Shown here: one piece after another, positions 1 through 6,122 of the stretch
How positions within the stretch are numbered: the stretch's first letter is position 1
How the letters are laid out: each line of letters starts with the position of its first letter
NCBI GenBank assembly: GCA_038107835.1
Contig: JAYNHH010000049.1
Span: forward strand, 1-8,956
Source: MED-G116 sp038107835
GTDB taxonomy: Bacteria > Pseudomonadota > Alphaproteobacteria > Puniceispirillales > Puniceispirillaceae
Direction of reading: 5' to 3'
Length of the DNA: 8,956 nt
The notes under the pieces: model-generated
Seen by the model: only the letters and a program-made list of their open reading frames with translations
What the model was told of the DNA's origin: nothing
Database searches by the model: none
Translations under genes and position numbers: made by a program

Positions 1-1805
1 GTTGAATATTCAGATGACGGCAGCTTGCCGACGCTACCGCGCTCCTGAACGTAATCGACGAACGACTGCGCATAATCAAGATAGGTGTCTGTATAGCGTC
101 CGTCGTTCTTTACTGTCTTAAAGGTCAGATAGCCATCACGGCCTGCCGCAATATAGTTGTTAGTTACAAGGCGGTATGTCTTATCCATATCCAGCGGAGC
201 CCAGGACTCATCGTTTCGACCCTTAAACTCCATCTGACTCAGACGCTGCCCAAGTGGCGCCGCCACCTCGATATGCCAGCGCAGACCAGCTGCATAGGGA
301 TAGGCACCGGTAGAGCCATCTGGCTGCAGAGCGTAGTCGAGTGCCTCCTCGAGAACAGTCTTTATTTCTGCACCGGTCATATCCATTTCAACAAGCGTAT
401 TGGCGAAAGGCAGCAATTTGTAGGCGTCACCCATGGTCAGGGTACCCTTGGCGATGTCAGTTCTCACACCACCACCATTCTGGATGGCGATGTCGCTGGC
501 CTTTGCCATCTCACGAAACGCATGTGCCACCAACATGGAAATATCGGAGCCGTTCCTCGCCGTATCTTCAGGAGAACAGATCTTTGACCGCTTGTCCCCG
601 GGAATACGTGACAGGCACAGGTTTTCCGTAACCTCCCCGACTTTCACCGAGCGCATCTCCTCAACTTTTACATTGAAGGATGCAAGCAATGCCGCAGCAT
701 CAGCATCTTCCTTTACGATGGAAAGCTTGGGATCAGCCTCGATTTGCGCATAGATTGCATCGCGTGCCGCACCCTCAACCTCAACACGGTCCCCGTCGGC
801 GTTTTTACGCTTGAAGCTGTCTGCAAGCATTACATGTGGAACGCCACGGCATGACTGGACTTCACCTTTGTCATTGAATGAGATGTCGAGCTCGCCAACG
901 ATTTGACTATATTGCCAGGCGGTAGCAACACACACAATGTTACCACCAACGCCGCGCACCACTGTCGGGTAAGGGCCGGATGCGTTCAGGCCAAGAGCGT
1001 CAAAATCACCCAGAAGTGTGTGTGAATCGCCACCAATGATCACATCGACCCCATCAATTTTGGTGGCAAGCTCCAGTTCATTTTGATACCCGTAATGTGT
1101 CAGCAGAATAATGTGGTCAATGCCCGTTTGTTTGAGTTCATCCACCATTCTCTGAGCGGTTTCAGCCTCATCAAGAAAGATTGTTGTCTCATCGGGGCTG
1201 GAAGAAAGTTTCGTTTTCCGGACAATGTCGATTCCCACGATGCCAATCTTCATGCCATCAATCTGCATCACAGTATATGGCTGAAAATAGTCGGTCTCGC
1301 TGTTTGGCGTTAACGCGGAAACACCAACCTCCGGCTTGATATTGGCGGCAAGGACTGGCGTGTTACATTTGTCTGATTTCAGAAAATCCAGAAATTTCGC
1401 AAGGCCTGCGTCACCCTCATTGAATTCATGGTTTCCAAGTGCGAAAGCATCAAAGCAGACCTCATTCATCAGGGCAGCATCAGCCTCACCCTTGAACAAG
1501 GTAAAGAACAGTGATCCGGATACAGCATCGCCAGCATGCAGTTTGAGCAGGTTATGATTCTTGTTCTGGAGGTCCTTGATTTTGGCCACGACAGATGGCA
1601 TTCCACCGGATTTAACCCTGGTAGATTTGCCGCCCAAATTTAGACTCATCCGTCCATCGGGCTTCAGGTGCGAATGGTGATCGTTTATGTGAACGATCTT
1701 GAGTTCGCCTGCCTGCGCCACCCCCATCGATAGAGCTGCGAATAGGGTTGCGATCACACCATAGTGTCCGAGTGTCCTGCCCCTTTTAAGCCTGAGGAAT
1801 TTCAT
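1..1805 (-). CDS. nadN: Exported 5'-nucleotidase / NAD pyrophosphatase (NadN/UshA family), 3' end cut by the window edge
   Basis: I translated the minus strand from ATG at 1805; the frame stays open for 601 codons to the left edge, so only the last codons and the stop are missing. The family hydrolyses extracytoplasmic nucleotides, and NadN members also split NAD, to feed purine or NAD salvage and release phosphate. Residues 1-32 look like a signal peptide (basic start, hydrophobic core, AQA before the cut), giving a periplasmic enzyme. The metallophosphatase domain shows HINDHHSH (39-46), HAGD (90-93) and GNHEF (124-128), the metal-binding motifs. The C-terminal nucleotide-binding domain shows NGGGVR (443-448) and AAGRDGY (553-559). 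The HINDHHS form and the overall length of about 600 residues fit NadN better than UshA, which usually has HINDTH. AGGGAG lies just upstream of the ATG as ribosome binding site. It is divergent from the selenoprotein gene and probably unrelated in function. Exact substrate (NAD, AMP or other) is inferred. Confidence 0.85.
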   Translation of the reverse strand, partial: MKFLRLKRGRTLGHYGVIATLFAALSMGVAQAGELKIVHINDHHSHLKPDGRMSLNLGGKSTRVKSGGMPSVVAKIKDLQNKNHNLLKLHAGDAVSGSLFFTLFKGEADAALMNEVCFDAFALGNHEFNEGDAGLAKFLDFLKSDKCNTPVLAANIKPEVGVSALTPNSETDYFQPYTVMQIDGMKIGIVGIDIVRKTKLSSSPDETTIFLDEAETAQRMVDELKQTGIDHIILLTHYGYQNELELATKIDGVDVIIGGDSHTLLGDFDALGLNASGPYPTVVRGVGGNIVCVATAWQYSQIVGELDISFNDKGEVQSCRGVPHVMLADSFKRKNADGDRVEVEGAARDAIYAQIEADPKLSIVKEDADAAALLASFNVKVEEMRSVKVGEVTENLCLSRIPGDKRSKICSPEDTARNGSDISMLVAHAFREMAKASDIAIQNGGGVRTDIAKGTLTMGDAYKLLPFANTLVEMDMTGAEIKTVLEEALDYALQPDGSTGAYPYAAGLRWHIEVAAPLGQRLSQMEFKGRNDESWAPLDMDKTYRLVTNNYIAAGRDGYLTFKTVKNDGRYTDTYLDYAQSFVDYVQERGSVGKLPSSEYS

Positions 1806-2299
1806 ATCTTTCTCCCTGTGAGTTAAACCTTCACCGAAAACAGCTTACAGTTTTTACATTATCATTGCAGCATTTGTTCCCGTCATACGGGTCAGTTTTC
1901 GCTCTGCTGAACCAGTGAGCTGAAAACACTGAGAGTTGTTATGGGGATCTGGCAGAGGGACGGGATTCTGTATTTCAAAATAATTCTCTGGATGGAATCA
2001 CAGGTATCACGCCACCAAAATCCAACCCCACATCTTCTCCCACATGCTATTGAGGGGTTGCTGATACTGTTTGCTGGTTGAGACTGTCTTTTGATCAAGG
2101 GGGCAAGTTCATTGGGTGGAGGTGCTTGCGCCTTGGGCCTCGGTTGCTTGATTATCCCCTCATGTAGCCCGAACAGAAAAATCATTGCTATAAACTTCAG
2201 TATTGCTGAATCCACAAATCAGTAATTCTTGCTTGCTCTTTCGCTCGGCATTTCCCAACGTGTAATTACATTATTCTTGATTTTTGAGGGAAGTTCAAA
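1806..2299. other. Intergenic region with no convincing gene
   Basis: About 490 bp lie between the divergent nucleotidase and selenoprotein genes and should hold both promoters. The side next to the nucleotidase is AT-rich (about 1825-1870) and has a short hairpin, CCCG-TCATA-CGGG at 1878-1890. The only longer open frame (1892-2215, minus) gives a protein of no recognisable type. I see no clear sigma-70 pair, riboswitch, tRNA or repeat. It may contain decayed coding sequence. Confidence 0.5.
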
Positions 2300-2302
2300 G
2301 TG
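2286..2302 (+). promoter_or_regulatory. Ribosome binding site that fixes a GTG start
   Basis: GAGGGA at 2286-2291 lies 8 nt before GTG at 2300-2302. The next in-frame ATG (2318) has no comparable purine-rich element in front of it. The GTG is therefore the better start of the selenoprotein gene. Confidence 0.6.
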
Positions 2303-3535
2303 ACTAAAATCTCAGAGATGCCAGCTGTAGGCCGTGGTTTTATTTCAAATCTTGAACTACCCACCTTCGATAATCCTGCATGGACAACCCCAGTGCCAGC
2401 AGACCAACGGCGCATTTCAATTGTTTCGACTGCAGCTGTATCACGGCGTGGTGACAAACCCTTCTCCTGGCTTGCAAAAGACCATAGGGCTTTTCACAAG
2501 AACGACCGCGATCTTGTTATGACGCACGTGGCCGTCGAATTTGACCGCTCTGCATGGCAGCAGGATCTCAATGTAATCATCCCACTGGACAGGCTCGACG
2601 AGATGGCAACGGATGGCGAGATTGGGTCTGTTGCTGATATGCATTATTCATTTATGGGGGCTGCCGACCCAGTCACGATGGAGAAATCCGCTCGTGAAGT
2701 TGCAGAGCAGATGAAGCAAGAGGGTGTCAATACAGTCTTTTTAATCCCTATATGACCGTTTTGTACGCGCGCCGTGTGCGGGCTTGCTCATTATTTTGAA
2801 TCAGAGGGTCTTTCGACTGTTCTCGTTGGTTTTGTTCGTGAACACATGGAAGCCATCAAGCCTGCACGCGGACTGTTTCTGGATTTTCCAATGGGACGGG
2901 GAATGGGTAAACCAAATGATCCTGGGTTCCAAAAGAAGGTGATCCGCGCCGCATTTAATTTGCTCGACGCAAAAACTGGCCCAGTTCTGGAGGATTTTCC
3001 CGAAGTCATCCACGTGCGAGACGGGCGCATGGGCTATGCGTTGCCGCCAGAGCTTGTTTTAAGCACGAATGATATCGGTGATGTAGACGCGTTGGTGGCC
3101 GCAGTTCAGGCCGAGATGGCCGCATTGTTGCCAGATTATGAAGCGGCGGTCGCAGCTCGCGGGCGCACAACCGTCGGGGCTAGCGAACTTGAGATTACGG
3201 ATTTTGCACCTTTTGTTTCTGAATTCATCAGGGGTGAGATACCAAAAAGCCCCCGAAAAGGGTTGCCGGCCATTCCCCTCTTAAAACTGGTTGTTGAAGA
3301 TTTGGAAGCCTACTACACCGAGACAAGAACCCATCGCGACGGGATAGATGATTTGGAATTGATGGGAAAATGGTTCTGGGAAGAGACCAAGGCTGGCCGC
3401 TTGCTTCTGTCTCTCGAAGCAGTTTCGATCGCTTCTGAGAACAAGGTCATGTTACAGATCGTTGAAATGTCTCTCATGGCACCCAGATTTTGGTCTGAAG
3501 GTCCGTTACCCGGATCGTCAGCGGCGGGGTGGTGA
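2300..3535 (+). CDS. GrdB/PrdB-like selenoprotein with in-frame UGA (Sec152)
   Basis: This is one gene read through TGA at 2753-2755, which I take as selenocysteine; the product has 411 residues. It belongs to the selenoprotein B family of glycine/sarcosine/betaine/D-proline reductases, in which the Sec residue attacks the substrate. The N-terminal half carries family-like blocks: STAAVSRRGDKPF (43-55), a TH...D...D-NV-PLDRL block (75-99) and GSVADMHYSFMGAAD (109-123). The redox motif is U152-P-F-C155, with Cys160 nearby. A conserved-looking LFLDFPMGRGMGKP block follows. The last 110 or so residues form a second, mainly helical region with a WFWEETKAG segment. Reading frame, family similarity and amino-acid style continue smoothly on both sides of the UGA, a SECIS-like hairpin follows it, and selA, selB and selC are adjacent. 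The pyruvoyl partner (GrdE/PrdA), GrdA, GrdC and GrdD are absent from the window, so the classical reductase reaction is not supported and the substrate is unknown. gcvH follows 65 nt downstream on the same strand. Confidence 0.85.
2753..2755 (+). other. UGA selenocysteine codon
   Basis: This TGA is codon 152 of the GrdB/PrdB-like gene. It is followed in frame by CCG TTT TGT, giving a UxxC motif. Known cysteine homologues of this aerobic GrdB/PrdB-like group have a CPxC motif at this place (from memory, not aligned here). Confidence 0.85.
2767..2787 (+). promoter_or_regulatory. Putative bacterial SECIS stem-loop
   Basis: A hairpin can be drawn by hand here. The 5' arm is GCGCGCCG (2767-2774), the apical loop UGUG (2775-2778) and the 3' arm CGGGCUUGC (2779-2787). 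The top has three GC pairs, then one bulged G, a G-C pair, a C/U mismatch, a G-U pair and two GC pairs at the base. The second loop nucleotide is G, 21 nt after the UGA. Both facts match the known bacterial SECIS pattern: a G in the first two loop positions, 16-37 nt from UGA. The SelB winged-helix end would bind it. No folding energy was computed. Confidence 0.6.
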
Positions 3536-3600
3536 CACCTAGGACGTCCACATTTTTTTGTGATTATATCGTGTCGCCATAACATCAGAAAGTTCAGGCC

Positions 3601-3963
3601 ATGTTGAAATTTTCCGAAGATCATGAATGGGCTCGTCTTGATGGCGAGATATGTTCTGTTGGCATCTCACCACACGCCGTTGAACAGCTTGGCGATATCG
3701 TGTTTGTTGAATTACCTGAAATCGGCAAAATCGTCGATAAGGGCGATGCAGCCGCTGCGATTGAATCGGTGAAGGCCGCCTCTGATATCTACAGCCCTGC
3801 TGCCGGTCAAATAACCGAAATCAACGATGCGCTTCTTGATGATCTGACTTCAATTACGCCAGAAGGCGCGATGGGAAACTGGCTCTTTAAGCTCAAGATC
3901 ACTGACATTACTGCCCTCGATCATTTGATGGATGAGGATGTTTACAAGGCATTGGTTGGCTAG
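3601..3963 (+). CDS. gcvH: Glycine cleavage system H protein (lipoyl carrier), solitary copy
   Basis: The product has 120 residues, close to the family's usual length of 125-130. In the glycine cleavage system the H protein carries the aminomethyl group on a lipoyl arm between GcvP, GcvT and lipoamide dehydrogenase in the cytoplasm. Family hallmarks are FSEDHEW near the start, GDIVFVELPE (31-40), and ESVKAASDIYSPAAG, in which Lys58 is the lipoylation site; NWLFKLK lies near the end. All key positions look intact, so it should be lipoylated. It starts at ATG 3601 with only a weak purine-rich stretch upstream, and lies 65 nt behind the selenoprotein gene on the same strand, so co-transcription is likely. 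No gcvT or gcvP is present; in many proteobacteria the three are adjacent. This makes it either a displaced housekeeping copy or a carrier dedicated to the selenoprotein. The family call is firm; the partner is inferred. Confidence 0.93.
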   Translation: MLKFSEDHEWARLDGEICSVGISPHAVEQLGDIVFVELPEIGKIVDKGDAAAAIESVKAASDIYSPAAGQITEINDALLDDLTSITPEGAMGNWLFKLKITDITALDHLMDEDVYKALVG

Positions 3964-4055
3964 GTCCACTGGCTAACGTCAATCTCTTCGTTGACAAGTT
4001 CCACCAACATATTCTGCCAGCGCCGCCCATGCTCAGCCTTTTTCGTGTGTGGCAT
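3960..4055 (-). CDS. Possible 31-residue microORF behind selC
   Basis: An ATG at 4055-4053, 18 nt beyond the CCA end of tRNA-Sec, opens a 31-codon frame ending in TAG (3962-3960). The product starts MPHTKKAEHGRRW, continues QNMLVELVNEEIDV and ends SQWT. It is a charged, helix-prone peptide with natural-looking composition. The stop shares the palindrome CTAG with the stop of the convergent gcvH. No good Shine-Dalgarno element precedes the ATG, and I do not recognise the peptide. It could be a real small protein at the end of the sel operon, or chance. Confidence 0.3.
   Translation of the reverse strand: MPHTKKAEHGRRWQNMLVELVNEEIDVSQWT
3978..3995. terminator. Weak inverted repeat between convergent gcvH and selC
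   Basis: GTCAA (3978-3982) and TTGAC (3991-3995) can pair around an 8-nt loop between the convergent transcription units. There is no clear U tract on either strand, so a terminator function is only a guess. Confidence 0.15.
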
Positions 4056-4073
4056 TTCATCTTGTTCGATGAT

Positions 4074-4169
4074 TGGCGAAAGAGCGTGGGAGTCGAACCC
4101 ACCAGGGACGTTGAACGCCCCTCACTAGATTTGAAGTCTAGGCGCCCCACCGGGGTGCGATCCTCTTCC
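4074..4169 (-). tRNA. selC: tRNA-Sec (anticodon UCA)
   Basis: A 96-nt tRNA reads on the minus strand from G1 at 4169 to an encoded CCA at 4076-4074. It has the features specific to bacterial tRNA-Sec: a long acceptor arm starting GGAAGAG; a long D stem (CGC, one extra A, CCC, loop CGGT, then GGGGCG); anticodon loop CTTCAAA with UCA, closed by CTAGA/TCTAG; a long variable arm GGGGCG-TTCAA-CGTCCC; and a 5-bp T stem GTGGG/CCCAC around TTCGACT. The discriminator base is G. The acceptor stem has a G-U at pair 2 and an apparent G-G at pair 8. It begins 3 nt after the selB stop codon, so it is probably transcribed with selA and selB and cut out of that transcript. SelA converts its seryl form to selenocysteyl, and SelB delivers it. 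Confidence 0.95.
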
Positions 4170-4172
4170 ATA

Positions 4173-6122
4173 TTAGTCTTTACTCTCTAACAACAAAATA
4201 CTGTCTGCAGAACACCGGACACGACGGTGATTGCCGACCTGCATGGTAAATCCTATTCGGTCGAAATATTCCAGAACAGCAATTACGAAATTCCGTCCCA
4301 AATTTACCTCATCCCGATAATCGGCTGTCGTGAACAAACCATCATCTGATCGCGCCGCAAGCTGCTCGGCGATGATGACAAATTTTGTCAGCAAGGATTT
4401 GGGCAGGTAACGGTTTTTCTCAATCATTGCAACATCTCCCAATTTGACACCAATTTTCAGGGCTTTTTCGAGTGAGGAAACGTCAACGCCGATATCTTTG
4501 GCTGCCTGATAAAGGCCGGGGGGAGTGCCGGATGGTGGGGCCAGAATCACCGTAGCACGGGCCAAAAGACTCTTGTCCTTCGCCGAGATATGAATAGCGT
4601 GAGAGGGCAAACAGAATTTTTTTCCCTGCGCACCAAGCCGATTTTCTGCAACCAACAAATTAAGAGCTGCATCAAGCGTCACCATCTCAACAAAAGGGGT
4701 CAGCAGTGTCTGTATGTCTTTGATGCTGGCGCCAAAAAGGGCCGGATTGGACCGGTGAAACTGGACTATGATTTCTTCAATGTGACTCAGTAGCTCTTGC
4801 CATCTTTTCTCGCAGAAAACCCGTTCCTGCGCTGCACTGCCAACAAGCCTTAATCCTAAAGACACAATCAGCGCATTAACTTGAGGGGGTCGCAGGTTAT
4901 GCGCTACAGCAAATGGTTGAAATGGCACACCGGTCTCACTCAGGTCTGTCAGTTTTTTCAATATTTTGGCGGGGGTATCACAACACATTGCTTTCAAGCT
5001 GGCTATTCGTCTTGTTTTTGCACGGCCGCGTTTAGGCGAAAAGGGATCAATGACGCGCCCTCCTGCAATGGTGCGTTGTGCAGATTGATCCCTTAATACA
5101 AAACGATCGCCGTGACAGACGAATATGTCGCGATCCAACACCAATTGAGCCAAACCACGTTTGCCCGCTGCAATGCCGCCCCCGGACAAAACAGCAACCC
5201 GTGCTGGCAGATGATCCGAGCCAATATGCAAATGCGTTGGCGTCCAGTGTTTCAACACACCTGCCTCGCTCTGCAACACCTCAAGATCAACATCTATGCG
5301 TTTTGTTGGACTATAGAGGCTTTGATGCATCAACCAGTTGCCACGCCTGACTGAGTGTTCGCCAATACCGCGCCCAGTGATATTCAGCGCACAACGGTCT
5401 CCAGCCTTTGCGCAGTCACTTGTCTGGCTATTTACCCTGATGCCTCGTATTCGGACTTGCGATCCGGTCGACGAGAGCGTCAGACTTTGTGACGTGTGAA
5501 TCAAACCGGAAAAAACCATACCGGTGACGATCAAACCCACTCCCTTAAGAGAAAAAACCCGGTCAATGGCCATCCTGAAATTATGATGAGTGGCTCGCGC
5601 AATGTTGGCTTTGGAGCTACTGGCTTTGGCGTGCCGGAAAAGCGCTTGGCCGAGCACATCAATTCCCTCGCCCTTGGGAGCACAGATGGGGTAGACATCA
5701 CACCCCTCTCGCCCTGCATCCGCAAGAAGCCGCTTCAGCTGCAGCTGCACTTCGCTAATACGGTCTGGTTGCACCCGATCAAGCTTGGTCAGCGCTACCA
5801 GGCATTTTTCGACGCCAAGCAGGTTGAGTATGGCCAGATGTTCACGTGTTTGCGGCATTACCCCATCATCAGCAGCCACTACGAGCAAGCCCAGATCAAT
5901 CCCGGCAACCCCTGCCAACATATTGCGGATGAATTTTTCATGGCCAGGAACATCTACAAAGCCAAGGATTCCTGAATCTGGCACTGCTAGGTAGGCAAAT
6001 CCCAGATCTACGGACAATCCGCGCGCTTTTTCCTCTGGCAGGCGGTCAGTATCAGTCCCGGTCAAGGCCTTGATAAGCTCCGTCTTGCCATGATCTACAT
6101 GGCCTGCCGTTGCGACGATCAT
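4173..6122 (-). CDS. selB: Selenocysteine-specific elongation factor SelB
   Basis: The product has 649 residues, slightly longer than the 614 of E. coli SelB. This GTPase brings selenocysteyl-tRNA to the ribosome at UGA codons marked by a SECIS hairpin. The GTP-binding domain is at the start: GHVDHGKT (7-14), ARGLSVDLGF in the switch region (33-42), DVPGH (57-61) and TKLD (112-115). EF-Tu-like beta-barrel domains follow, with RVFSLKGVGLIVTG near residue 190. The C-terminal third contains winged-helix repeats for SECIS binding; the last one shows FTTADYRDEVNLGRNF and LEYFDRIGF. In the switch region Ser37 stands where the threonine of the G2 element is expected, a conservative change. The ATG at 6122 overlaps the selA stop in ATGA, which fixes the start and implies translational coupling. 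tRNA-Sec starts 3 nt after its TAA. Confidence 0.97.
   Translation of the reverse strand: MIVATAGHVDHGKTELIKALTGTDTDRLPEEKARGLSVDLGFAYLAVPDSGILGFVDVPGHEKFIRNMLAGVAGIDLGLLVVAADDGVMPQTREHLAILNLLGVEKCLVALTKLDRVQPDRISEVQLQLKRLLADAGREGCDVYPICAPKGEGIDVLGQALFRHAKASSSKANIARATHHNFRMAIDRVFSLKGVGLIVTGMVFSGLIHTSQSLTLSSTGSQVRIRGIRVNSQTSDCAKAGDRCALNITGRGIGEHSVRRGNWLMHQSLYSPTKRIDVDLEVLQSEAGVLKHWTPTHLHIGSDHLPARVAVLSGGGIAAGKRGLAQLVLDRDIFVCHGDRFVLRDQSAQRTIAGGRVIDPFSPKRGRAKTRRIASLKAMCCDTPAKILKKLTDLSETGVPFQPFAVAHNLRPPQVNALIVSLGLRLVGSAAQERVFCEKRWQELLSHIEEIIVQFHRSNPALFGASIKDIQTLLTPFVEMVTLDAALNLLVAENRLGAQGKKFCLPSHAIHISAKDKSLLARATVILAPPSGTPPGLYQAAKDIGVDVSSLEKALKIGVKLGDVAMIEKNRYLPKSLLTKFVIIAEQLAARSDDGLFTTADYRDEVNLGRNFVIAVLEYFDRIGFTMQVGNHRRVRCSADSILLLESKD

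Noticed and set aside
1892..2215. 107-residue minus-strand open frame with a hydrophobic start
   Set aside because: No ribosome binding site that I trust, low-complexity composition and no recognisable family; kept only as part of the intergenic note.
2300..2755. Nonsense-mutated pseudogene of a GrdB-like protein
   Set aside because: The frame is intact on both sides, the only interruption is UGA at a redox position, a SECIS-like hairpin follows, and selA-selB-selC are adjacent.
2774..3535. Separate gene beginning at GTG 2774
   Set aside because: It is in frame with the upstream segment, has no ribosome binding site, and would start inside the conserved redox region; read-through of the UGA explains it better.
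3533..3535. Second Sec codon at the end of the selenoprotein gene
   Set aside because: The frame after this TGA gives only 23 codons of unlikely sequence running into the gcvH start, with no redox motif.
3539..3563. Terminator between the selenoprotein gene and gcvH (GGACGTCC followed by a T run)
   Set aside because: The palindrome has no loop and the flanking CACA/TGTG pairing is only four pairs, so a real terminator hairpin is not supported.
4074..4169. selC used as an attachment site for the integrase remnant
   Set aside because: No integrase or repeat of the tRNA end is seen next to the 3' end of selC; the remnant lies on the far side of selA and the regulator.
3908..4171. 87-residue minus-strand open frame
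   Set aside because: It runs through the tRNA-Sec gene and antisense to the end of gcvH; it is a shadow.
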